Shown: positions 1 through 5,745 of the stretch, in pieces
How the letters are laid out: every line of letters starts with the position of its first letter
How positions within the stretch are numbered: the stretch's first letter is position 1
Assembly (NCBI GenBank): GCA_002308615.1
Contig: DBWC01000064.1
Span: 1 to 6,563 of the forward strand
DNA length: 6,563 nt
Reading direction: 5' to 3'
From: Clostridiales bacterium UBA1248
GTDB lineage: Bacteria > Bacillota > Clostridia > Oscillospirales > CAG-272
Program-made: the position numbers and the translations under genes
The notes under the pieces: generated by a model
Seen by the model: only the letters and a program-made list of their open reading frames with translations
Databases searched by the model: none
What the model was told of the DNA's origin: nothing

Positions 1-10
1 AACGCAGTTG

Positions 11-68
11 CCGTCTTCATTAGGGCATAGCCCGTCTTCATTAGTGAGCGAAGCGAACGTCTTCATTA
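11..68. repeat. Modular intergenic repeat: three copies of an 11-base unit with different inserts
   Basis: The unit CGTCTTCATTA occurs exactly at 12-22, 33-43 and 58-68 (start-to-start 21 and 25 bases). The two inserts differ: 23-32 forms, with the next base, the inverted repeat GGGC-ATA-GCCC, while 44-57 (GTGAGCGAAGCGAA) has only an internal near-direct repeat AGCGA-AGCGA. Bases 1-11 may be a third insert cut by the window edge. It lies outside the operon terminator and has no coding potential that I can support. It resembles a dispersed non-coding element, but a single locus cannot prove that. Confidence 0.6.
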
Positions 69-83
69 TACCGGTTGAATACG

Positions 84-118
84 AAAAAGCAGACTGATTT
101 TGTTCTCAGTCTGCTTTT
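84..118 (-). terminator. Rho-independent terminator of the U32-dut-maf-mreBCD-PBP2 operon
   Basis: A perfect 13-base inverted repeat pairs AAAAGCAGACTGA (85-97) with TCAGTCTGCTTTT (106-118) around an eight-base loop. On the minus strand the stem ends in a run of five T (88-84), as expected for intrinsic termination about 96 bases after the PBP2 stop. Because the arms are flanked by A on one side and T on the other, it can also act on transcripts from the left, that is, as a bidirectional terminator for a convergent gene outside the window. Confidence 0.85.
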
Positions 119-120
119 CT

Positions 121-134
121 TAAGTGCGCACTTA
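121..134. repeat. Perfect 14-bp palindrome
   Basis: TAAGTGC-GCACTTA is its own reverse complement with no spacer. It lies between the PBP2 stop and the terminator, three bases from the terminator stem. A looser imperfect hairpin (TCACC at 136-140 with GGTGA at 153-157) is next to it. It could be a protein-binding site or part of a dispersed element; function unknown. Confidence 0.5.
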
Positions 135-173
135 CTCACCACTCGAACGTGAGGTGAAAAAACTTCCTTATGA

Positions 174-197
174 CGGTCGGGGATCGACCGATCCCCG
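174..197 (-). other. Two overlapping, mutually exclusive small hairpins after the PBP2 gene
   Basis: One hairpin pairs CGGGGAT (178-184) with ATCCCCG (191-197) around a six-base loop. The other pairs CGGTCG (174-179) with CGACCG (185-190) around five bases. They share bases and cannot form together. A run of six U (157-162) follows on the minus-strand transcript but some 11 bases from the nearer stem, so this is at best a weak extra terminator or a 3'-end stabilising structure. Confidence 0.4.
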
Positions 198-213
198 GCT
201 CTTTTCCTTGTTT

Positions 214-2283
214 TTAATCTTCCGCAGTATTAAGCGCGTTGCCGTCTCTGTCAAGTCCGAAGTAGAACGAGATGGTGTCAAGCACCGGCGCCGCCGCGTT
301 TACGCCGCTCGCTCCGTTTTCTATAACGCACGAAAGCGTTATTTCGGGATCGTCGTAGGGCGCGAACGCCACGAGCACGGCGTTGTTGTTCGTCTGGCTC
401 GTCTGCGCCGTACCGGTCTTTGTGCCTATCGGGAATTTGTAGTATTTTGTCGACGACGTAAGCTCTTTAGACCGCTTCATTCCGCGCTTTACGCAGTCCG
501 CCGTGTTTTCGTCTATTTCGACCTCGCCTAAGATCTGCGGCGCGTTTTTCTGCTCGTCCGAGCCCGAATAAGTACAGGTTTTGAGCAGTATGGTCGCCTT
601 GTATCTCGTTCCGCCGTTGACCGCCGCGGCGATATACGACGAAAGCTGGATAGGCGTAAAGCTGTTGTCTGACTGACCGATAGCCGCCTGCAGCGTGTCG
701 CCGGGGTTCCAGCGCTGTCCTATGGTTTCCTTATATTCCGGTCCCGCAAGTATGCCCTTGCTCTCCGGCAGCTCTATGCCGGTGTATTCTCCGAGACCGA
801 GCTGGCGGCAGTATTTGTTCAGCGTCTCGATACCGGTAAGTCTGCCCGTCTCATAAAAATAGTAGTTGCAGGAAGCGCCTATCGCGTCTATAAGCTCAAG
901 CTCGCCGTGACCTCCGCGCCTCCAGCAGGAGGGCTGGTAGTCTTTGTAGTACGTATATTTTCCGGTGTCGTTTATTCTCGTAAATTCGGTTATCGTGCGG
1001 CTCATAAGACCTGCCACCGTCGTCGCCAGTTTGAAAGTCGAACCCGGCTGATACGTGCCGGATACCGCCCGGTCGAACAGCGGTTTTGCGGGATTTGACG
1101 CAAGACTTCCGTAATCCTCCGAAAACGTGGACAGATCGTACGTCGGATAAGACGCGAGCGCAAGGACCTGTCCCGTCTTTGCGGAAAACACGGTCAAAGC
1201 GCCGCTGTCCGCTTTTTCTCCGGAGTTCTCCACACCTAACGCGCGCGCTTCCGCGACGATGCTTTTTATCTGTTTTTCAAGCGCTTTTTCAGCCGCCGCC
1301 TGAAGCTCTATATCGATCGTAAGATAAACGTTTTTGCCCGGTACGGGCTCTTTTTTTACGTATGAATCAAGGATGTTCCCGTAATCGTCCTCCACGTACA
1401 CGGTTATGCCGTTTTCTCCGCGCAGATATTCCTCAAACGCCGCCTCCGCGCCGTCAAGTCCTATCACCGCGTCGTACGCGTAGCCTTTTGCAAGATATTC
1501 GTCCATTTTGTCAGCCGGTATCTTGCCTATCCTGCCTATTACGTTCGAGCCGACGCCCGGCACGCCGTACGTCCGCGTGTATTCCTTTTTGAGATACGCG
1601 CCTTTGCTGCCGCTTTCAAGCACCGCCGTGGCGAGCTTGAGGTCTATATCGGAAACGAGGCGGTAAGGATTGTCCGGCGCAAAATTCGTTACGTCAAGCC
1701 CGTATCTTATCCGAACTATCTGATCCTCGGTGAACGTGTCGTAGATATGCTCTCCGTTCTCGTCAAGCAGCGCGTATTCCTTTAAGATCTCCTCGTACAG
1801 ATCAAGACATTTTACGCCCGTTTTTATATTGTGATACGTAAGGAACTTATACATCCTGTTTTTGCCGGTCTGTGTTTTAAGCGCCTCCTCGTCGTATTCT
1901 ATGTGGGGATACGTGCCGGTCACAGGCATAACGGTTTCCGTTTCGTATCCGAAATCTTTTATTACGGAGACGAGCGAGGCAAGAGATCCGTTAAGCTCTT
2001 TATCCGACGTCGGTAAAGAAGCGTAGTCCAGCATAAGCGATTGCGAATAGTCGTTTATCGCAAGCGGAACGCCGTTTCTGTCGTATATCTCGCCGCGCAT
2101 GGACTGTACCGTTACCTCGCGCTCGTGCGTCATGGACATGGTCTTTACGTATCTGTCCGTTCCGGTTATCTGCACGTTTACGAGCTTTATCAAAAAGAAC
2201 GTGCAGGCGGCGGCGTAAAGAACGTATAACGGTATGTATCTGATATTGAATCTTCTTTTTTTCTGCAATTCCCTGTTCTGCAA
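214..2283 (-). CDS. mrdA: Class B penicillin-binding protein 2 (elongasome DD-transpeptidase, MrdA type)
   Basis: Crosslinks peptidoglycan stem peptides outside the membrane during lateral-wall growth; a beta-lactam target. The 689 residues begin with a basic cytoplasmic stretch (QKKRRFNIRY) and one membrane anchor at about 16-38. The pedestal/dimerisation domain carries RGEIYDRNGVPLA (63-75) and GVGSNVIGRIGKIP (243-256). The transpeptidase domain has all three catalytic motifs: SxxK as STFK (nucleophile S415, codon 1039-1041), SxN as SCN (471-473, codon for S471 at 871-873), and KTG (622-624), with conserved YQPGSTFK and CWRRGGHGELEL context. The PBP2 class is inferred from linkage to mreCD and from sequence style rather than FtsI/SpoVD; no PASTA domain is present. 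The start is an uncommon TTG (2281-2283), one base after mreD, chosen because GAGGTGA is six bases upstream. Last gene before the terminator; rodA, its usual glycosyltransferase partner, is not here. Confidence 0.95.
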   Translation of the reverse strand: MQNRELQKKRRFNIRYIPLYVLYAAACTFFLIKLVNVQITGTDRYVKTMSMTHEREVTVQSMRGEIYDRNGVPLAINDYSQSLMLDYASLPTSDKELNGSLASLVSVIKDFGYETETVMPVTGTYPHIEYDEEALKTQTGKNRMYKFLTYHNIKTGVKCLDLYEEILKEYALLDENGEHIYDTFTEDQIVRIRYGLDVTNFAPDNPYRLVSDIDLKLATAVLESGSKGAYLKKEYTRTYGVPGVGSNVIGRIGKIPADKMDEYLAKGYAYDAVIGLDGAEAAFEEYLRGENGITVYVEDDYGNILDSYVKKEPVPGKNVYLTIDIELQAAAEKALEKQIKSIVAEARALGVENSGEKADSGALTVFSAKTGQVLALASYPTYDLSTFSEDYGSLASNPAKPLFDRAVSGTYQPGSTFKLATTVAGLMSRTITEFTRINDTGKYTYYKDYQPSCWRRGGHGELELIDAIGASCNYYFYETGRLTGIETLNKYCRQLGLGEYTGIELPESKGILAGPEYKETIGQRWNPGDTLQAAIGQSDNSFTPIQLSSYIAAAVNGGTRYKATILLKTCTYSGSDEQKNAPQILGEVEIDENTADCVKRGMKRSKELTSSTKYYKFPIGTKTGTAQTSQTNNNAVLVAFAPYDDPEITLSCVIENGASGVNAAAPVLDTISFYFGLDRDGNALNTAED

Positions 2284-2284
2284 T

Positions 2285-2836
2285 TCAGATCACCTCACGT
2301 TCACGCGCGCGTCTGCGGCTTTGCTCAAAGCTGCCGCGAAATACGCGGTAATGCAGCGCCGTCAAAAGAAACGCCGGTATCAAAACGATAAGACCGTATA
2401 ACAGCTGCGGCAAGGCGGTCTTAACGATAACGGCGGAAAACGCCGCGCCTTTGCCCGCGAGAATAAGCGTGGCTTTTGCCGCGCCGACGATAAGCGCCGT
2501 GCCGCCGGATATGGCGGCGGGTATTATTTTCGTAGTCGTTATGCGATGTGAAAGTATTATTGAAAAACACGCCGCAAGCAAAAACAGAACAGGGGAGAGG
2601 GTATACGCGTCCCCGCCGACCGTGTCGAGAAGAAAACCCGCCGCGACGGCCAGGACGCAGCTGAATTTCTCGTCTTCAAAGCAGGAGACGCACACTATAA
2701 CGCACAGCGTGAATTCCGGTATCGCTCCCAAAAAGCGCAAATGAGGAAAAACGCTGCACTGCATCAGTACGGCGATAAAGGTATATACAGCTGTCAGTAT
2801 CATCCGCGCAGCCGCGGCGGCACTAATGCGGCGCAC
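2285..2836 (-). CDS. mreD: Rod shape-determining membrane protein MreD
   Basis: MreD is a small integral membrane partner of MreC and PBP2 in the elongasome. The 183 residues are largely hydrophobic, with about five membrane segments (roughly 10-30, 38-55, 60-98 as a broad double stretch, 105-128, 135-163) and a basic C-terminal tail (RVFRGSFEQSRRRARERE), placing the C terminus in the cytoplasm by the positive-inside rule. The family-typical MQCSVFPHLRFLGAIPEFTL (25-44) and AAGFLLDTVGGDAYTLSP (65-82) are visible. MreD is poorly conserved, so position between mreC and PBP2 is strong added support. The start is GTG at 2834-2836, one base after the mreC stop, with an ideal GGAGGA (2842-2847) inside the end of mreC. 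The stop is one base before the TTG start of the PBP gene, whose ribosome site lies in this gene's last codons. Confidence 0.93.
   Translation of the reverse strand: MRRISAAAAARMILTAVYTFIAVLMQCSVFPHLRFLGAIPEFTLCVIVCVSCFEDEKFSCVLAVAAGFLLDTVGGDAYTLSPVLFLLAACFSIILSHRITTTKIIPAAISGGTALIVGAAKATLILAGKGAAFSAVIVKTALPQLLYGLIVLIPAFLLTALHYRVFRGSFEQSRRRAREREVI
2290..2296 (-). promoter_or_regulatory. Ribosome binding site for the TTG start of the PBP2 gene
   Basis: GAGGTGA on the minus strand, inside the final codons of mreD, six bases before TTG at 2281-2283. There is no in-frame ATG near the N terminus ahead of the membrane anchor, so this site and TTG are the best start. A second in-frame TTG at 2266-2268 is preceded by AGGG only two bases away, which is too close. 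Confidence 0.75.
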
Positions 2837-2837
2837 C

Positions 2838-3680
2838 TCAATCCTCCACGTATCTTTCGTATGACGTTATCACCATTACCGACGTTAAGCCGGAAATTTC
2901 CGCGTACGGTTTTATTACAGCGTATTTCGTTCTCAGGCTCTCGTCGTATTTTACTTCCATTACCGTGCCTATTATAAGGCCTCTCGGATAAACCGAGCCG
3001 ACGCCGGAGGTGAGTATCCTGTCTCCCGCTTCTATATCCGCGTCGCTTTGCAGATACGACAGCTTGCACAGTCCGCGCAGTCCGAGCTCGTAATCTCCGA
3101 CTACAATGCCGGAGGCGCGGCTGCGCTCGTCGTACGCGCCGACGGAAGAGCCGACGTCAACGACGGAGGAGGCCTTTGACCAGGTGAGCCCGGCGTCCGT
3201 TATCCTGCCTATAAGCCCGGAATTTGAAGATATTATCGGCATATCCTTGTCTATGCCGTTGCTTTTTCCGCGGCCGAGAGTAAAGACGGTCATGTAATTG
3301 CCGTCCTCGCGTCCGATTATATCAGCCGGCTCGAATTTGTAATCGAGATGCTCTTTTTTTACCTCGAGCATACGGCACAGCTCATCGTTTTCTTCCTTTA
3401 CGGCTTTTGCCGACTGAATGTCGTCAAGCATGCCGTTTATCTGCTCCTTAAGCTCCTCGTTTTCTTTTTTCAGCCGGTCGAATTCCGTGATATAGGACGC
3501 GTATCCGTCAAGCGCTCGCCCTACGGCGTCCGACAGCTTCTGCACCGGGACGGTAAGAAAATTCAACCCGGCTTTTATATACGAGGAATAGCCCAAAAGG
3601 CTCATCGCCGTAAATACCGCCGCAACGGATACGGCAGCGATGAGCGTTATTATAAAAAATTTGCTTTTAAAGAATTTCAT
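2838..3680 (-). CDS. mreC: Rod shape-determining protein MreC
   Basis: MreC is the extracytoplasmic scaffold of the elongasome, contacting PBP2 and MreD and linking them to MreB. The 280 residues show the expected layout: a short basic N terminus, one membrane segment at about 8-29, a coiled coil at about 65-112 rich in Glu and Lys (DRLKKENEELKEQ), then the two beta-barrel subdomains. The conserved C-terminal block GDRILTSGVGSVYPRGLIIGTV (219-240) is present, as is GLIGRITDAG (155-164). The ATG at 3678-3680 starts a typical MKFFKSKFF sequence, 12 bases after the mreB stop, but no Shine-Dalgarno is visible in front of it; a hairpin at 3702-3716 lies 21 bases upstream. The stop TGA is one base before the mreD GTG start. 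Identity is secure from motifs plus order mreB-mreC-mreD. Confidence 0.96.
   Translation of the reverse strand: MKFFKSKFFIITLIAAVSVAAVFTAMSLLGYSSYIKAGLNFLTVPVQKLSDAVGRALDGYASYITEFDRLKKENEELKEQINGMLDDIQSAKAVKEENDELCRMLEVKKEHLDYKFEPADIIGREDGNYMTVFTLGRGKSNGIDKDMPIISSNSGLIGRITDAGLTWSKASSVVDVGSSVGAYDERSRASGIVVGDYELGLRGLCKLSYLQSDADIEAGDRILTSGVGSVYPRGLIIGTVMEVKYDESLRTKYAVIKPYAEISGLTSVMVITSYERYVED
2842..2847 (-). promoter_or_regulatory. Ribosome binding site for the GTG start of mreD
   Basis: GGAGGA on the minus strand, inside the last three codons of mreC and five bases before the GTG start. It is the strongest Shine-Dalgarno seen in the window and justifies a non-ATG start; the next in-frame ATG is 11 codons further in. 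Confidence 0.8.
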
Positions 3681-3692
3681 AAAACCAAGTTA

Positions 3693-4706
3693 TCAGTCTT
3701 CGTCTCCGGCGGAGACCACCTGAAGCAGATCCCCCGTCGCTTCGAGAATTTTTTCGGTGCCGCGGCATACGCAGAGCTCGGGGCGCTCCGTTACCGTCAC
3801 GGTCATGCTCAGCTTTTCGGCAAGATATCTGTCTATACCGGGCAAAAGCGCCACTCCGCCGCAGAGCGTGAGCCCGCTTTCAAAAACGTCCGCGGAAAGC
3901 TGTGCCGGTATGTTTTCAAGCACGCCTTTTATGTGCTCGGTTATTTCGTCAAGCACGCCGGTCATCGCCTCGCGCGTTTCCGCGGAGCGGAGAACGACTC
4001 TCACCACCTGACCGGTGAGGAGGTTTTTGCCGTATACGCCGTACTCTCCCGATTCCGTCGTTCTGTGCGCGGAGCCTATGGCAAGCTTTATCTGCTCCGC
4101 CGTCTGTTTGCCTATGCTTACGTTATATATATCCTTGACGTAGCGCGCTATCGCCTCGTCAAGATCGTCTCCACCTGTGCGCACGGCGCCGGAGCTTACA
4201 GTTCCGCGGTAGACCGTGACGGACGTCTGCGTGCTTCCGCCGCCTATGTCGCAGATAAGTCTGCCGCGCGTGTTCAGCACGTCCACGCCGCAGCCTACGG
4301 CAGCCGCCATGGGCTGCTTTATCAGCATATACACGTCTCTGCCGCCGGACGCGGCGACGCAGGCGTTTTCAAACGCGTTGCGCTCGACCTCCGTTATGCC
4401 GCCGGGTACGGATACCGCTATTTTCGGCCTTGAGATCACTCCGCGCAGTCCTGTATCGCTGAGTATCGCGGAGAGCATCTCCACGCAGTCCTCAAAATTA
4501 GCGATAACGCCTTTGCGCAGAGGCGTTACGGCGTCCTTGTCGGGCGGCGTTCTGCCTATCATGCGCTTGGCTTTCTGCCCGTAGCAGATAAGCTCTCTTT
4601 CCGCGTCGAACGCCGCGGCGTCGGGCTCGTTAAAAACCACGCCCTTGCCCTTGACGCAGATGCGAATATTCGACGTTCCGAGATCTATACCCGTTTTTCT
4701 GTCCAT
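3693..4706 (-). CDS. mreB: Rod-shape actin homologue MreB/Mbl family, divergent active site
   Basis: MreB forms membrane-bound nucleotide-driven filaments that position the lateral-wall synthesis machinery. The 337 residues fit the family. Visible blocks: phosphate-1 loop GIDLGTSN (6-13), VKGKGVVFNEP (18-28), VPGGITEVERNA (100-111), connect-1 MLIKQPMAAAVGCG (127-140), phosphate-2 CDIGGGSTQT (152-161), RTGGDDLDEAI (176-186), YNVSIGKQTAEQIKLAIGSA (194-213) and the C-terminal LCGGVALLPGID (281-292). Several normally near-invariant residues differ: the usual IEEP is IKQP, so the position expected to hold the catalytic Glu is Q131; GGGTTE reads GGGSTQ; and GGGA reads GGVA. The fold is intact, so this is an MreB family member whose ATPase may be altered, or a paralogue such as Mbl/MreBH. 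Start ATG at 4704-4706 has TTGAGG (4715-4720) eight bases upstream. Followed by mreC, mreD and PBP2, which supports an elongasome role. It ends with tandem stops TGA TAA. Confidence 0.95.
   Translation of the reverse strand: MDRKTGIDLGTSNIRICVKGKGVVFNEPDAAAFDAERELICYGQKAKRMIGRTPPDKDAVTPLRKGVIANFEDCVEMLSAILSDTGLRGVISRPKIAVSVPGGITEVERNAFENACVAASGGRDVYMLIKQPMAAAVGCGVDVLNTRGRLICDIGGGSTQTSVTVYRGTVSSGAVRTGGDDLDEAIARYVKDIYNVSIGKQTAEQIKLAIGSAHRTTESGEYGVYGKNLLTGQVVRVVLRSAETREAMTGVLDEITEHIKGVLENIPAQLSADVFESGLTLCGGVALLPGIDRYLAEKLSMTVTVTERPELCVCRGTEKILEATGDLLQVVSAGDED
3702..3716 (-). other. Hairpin in the 3' end of mreB, just upstream of mreC
   Basis: Inverted repeat GTCTCC-GCC-GGAGAC on the minus strand (six-base arms, three-base loop). 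It encodes VSAGD near the end of MreB and its base is 21 bases before the mreC ATG. No U-tract follows directly, so it is not a normal terminator. It could influence mreC translation or mRNA processing; that is inference. Confidence 0.5.
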
Positions 4707-4723
4707 TTTTACGACCTCAATTT

Positions 4724-5302
4724 TTATTCAAGCACAAAAATGCCGTAGTCATTCGATAAATGCGAGCATACGAGGCTTATCGGCAGTCCCACGACGTTGT
4801 GGAAGCTCCCGTCGAGCCGTGATACGAAAATACTGCCTACGTCCTGTACCGCGTACGCGCCCGCTTTGTCCATCGGTTCTTTTGTTTTGATATACGCTTT
4901 TATTTCGGACGGCTCCATTTTTCTCATCCTGACGTGAGTCACGTCGTAATCGATAACGAGCTTTCCGTTTTTCCGCATCGCTATACCCGTGTATACCTCG
5001 TGCCAGCCGTCGGATAAAAGCGTGAGCATACGCTCCGCGTCGTCCTCGTCCTTCGGCTTGCCGAAGACCTCGCCGTTTCTGCATACGACGGTGTCCGCCG
5101 CTAAAATAAGCCTTTTGTCGCCGGTCTGCTCAAAAACGGCGCGCAGCTTGCGTGACGCCAGCCCCATCGTAAGCTCGGCGGCGGTAACGCTTTTTACCGG
5201 CGTTTCGTCCGCGTCCGCGGATATGACCTCAAAAGGTATCCCCGCGTTTCTGAGTATCTCCGCTCTGCGCGGAGAACGGGAGGCTAAAATGATCGTCTCC
5301 AT
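4724..5302 (-). CDS. maf: Maf-family nucleoside triphosphate pyrophosphatase (YhdE-like)
   Basis: Maf proteins hydrolyse dTTP, UTP and some modified nucleotides to monophosphates, and have been linked to septum inhibition in Bacillus. The chosen ATG (5300-5302) gives 192 residues, the usual length, beginning METIILASRSPRRAEIL, which is the standard Maf N terminus. Visible motifs: LASRSPRR (6-13), LAADTVV (67-73) with the conserved D70, GKP (81-83), HEVYTG (101-106), and KEPMDKAGAYAVQD (141-154) followed by GSFHNVVGLP (165-174). The AGAYAVQ form favours the YhdE (dTTP/UTP) branch over the YceF (m7GTP) branch; that is inference from remembered family patterns. An upstream in-frame start at 5374 would add 24 basic, unconserved residues overlapping dut and is rejected. 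GGGAG at 5312-5316 is nine bases before the chosen ATG. Downstream, mreB starts 17 bases after the stop; radC, commonly between the two, is missing. Confidence 0.95.
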   Translation of the reverse strand: METIILASRSPRRAEILRNAGIPFEVISADADETPVKSVTAAELTMGLASRKLRAVFEQTGDKRLILAADTVVCRNGEVFGKPKDEDDAERMLTLLSDGWHEVYTGIAMRKNGKLVIDYDVTHVRMRKMEPSEIKAYIKTKEPMDKAGAYAVQDVGSIFVSRLDGSFHNVVGLPISLVCSHLSNDYGIFVLE

Positions 5303-5306
5303 ACCG

Positions 5307-5744
5307 TCACGCTCCCGTCGATCCGAAGCCGCCCTTGCCGCGCTCCGTATCGGATAACGACTCGGCTTCCTCAAATTCGCCGCGGATTATAGGCAGAAGC
5401 ATCATCTGCGCTATCCTTTCGCCGTGCGTGAAGGTATAAGGCTTGTCTGACAGGTTCACCACGGAAACGAGAAGCTCGCCGCGGTAATCCGGGTCTATGA
5501 CGCCTATACCGTTTGCAAGCGCTATGCCGTGCTTTGCGGAAAGTCCGCTCCTCGCGCAGATCACGGCGACGACGTTTTTGTCCTCGTATTCGATGGCTAT
5601 CCCGGTCGGTATCTTTTCTCTCTGTCCCGACTGTACCGTAAGCTCCCCGTCAAGGCAGGCGTGCAGATCCGCCGCGGCGGAGTCCGGCGTCTGATATTTC
5701 GGGATCATTGCGGTCTCTTTCAGTTTTTTTATCTTGACTTTCAT
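5307..5744 (-). CDS. dut: dUTP diphosphatase (dUTPase), trimeric type
   Basis: Hydrolyses dUTP to dUMP and pyrophosphate in the cytoplasm, keeping uracil out of DNA and supplying dUMP for thymidylate synthesis. The protein has 145 residues, normal for the homotrimeric family, and all five family motifs are visible in order: motif 1 around SAAADLHA (22-29), motif 2 ARSGLSAKHGI (64-74), motif 3 GVIDPDYRGEL (81-91) with the catalytic-base aspartate D86, motif 4 RIAQMM (110-115), and the glycine-rich motif 5 RGKGGFGSTG (135-144) that closes over the substrate. The ATG at 5742-5744 lies one base after the U32 stop, with only a weak purine-rich AAAGAGAA as ribosome site inside the U32 end, so translational coupling is likely. 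The stop is four bases before the preferred maf start. No truncation or missing motif. Placement beside maf groups two nucleotide-sanitising enzymes. Confidence 0.97.
   Translation of the reverse strand: MKVKIKKLKETAMIPKYQTPDSAAADLHACLDGELTVQSGQREKIPTGIAIEYEDKNVVAVICARSGLSAKHGIALANGIGVIDPDYRGELLVSVVNLSDKPYTFTHGERIAQMMLLPIIRGEFEEAESLSDTERGKGGFGSTGA
5312..5316 (-). promoter_or_regulatory. Ribosome binding site deciding the maf start
   Basis: GGGAG on the minus strand, nine bases before the ATG at 5300-5302 and lying within the last codons of dut. It supports the short Maf start (METIILASRS) over the longer in-frame start at 5374. Confidence 0.7.
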
Positions 5745-5745
5745 A

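Noticed and set aside
11..68. Short CRISPR array
   Set aside because: The repeated unit is only 11 bases, inserts are 10 and 14 bases, there are only three copies and no cas genes are nearby.
124..531. Plus-strand open frame of 135 codons spanning the PBP2 3' end and the spacer
   Set aside because: Most of it is antisense to the catalytic KTG region of PBP2, its start sits in the 14-bp palindrome, and the protein is an Arg-rich sequence with no known motif.
145..2302. 13-bp inverted repeat flanking the PBP2 gene (GAACGTGAGGTGA at 145-157 and on the other strand at 2290-2302)
   Set aside because: A 13-base match somewhere in a 6.5 kb window on either strand is about what chance gives, one copy is explained by the ribosome site and codons of mreD, and there is no transposase or target duplication.
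3348..4433. Plus-strand open frame of 361 codons opposite mreB and mreC
   Set aside because: It is fully antisense to two genes with clear conserved motifs, its product is low in recognisable motifs and rich in Arg, His and Tyr as expected from the complement of these codons, and it has no convincing ribosome site.
4749..5084. Minus-strand open frame of 111 codons inside maf
   Set aside because: It is an alternative frame within a gene with intact motifs, gives an Arg-rich product and lacks a ribosome site.
5303..5374. Longer Maf N terminus (24 extra residues) starting at 5374
   Set aside because: The extension overlaps the dut C-terminal motif 5, is basic and unconserved, and the shorter start has a good ribosome site and the standard Maf N terminus.
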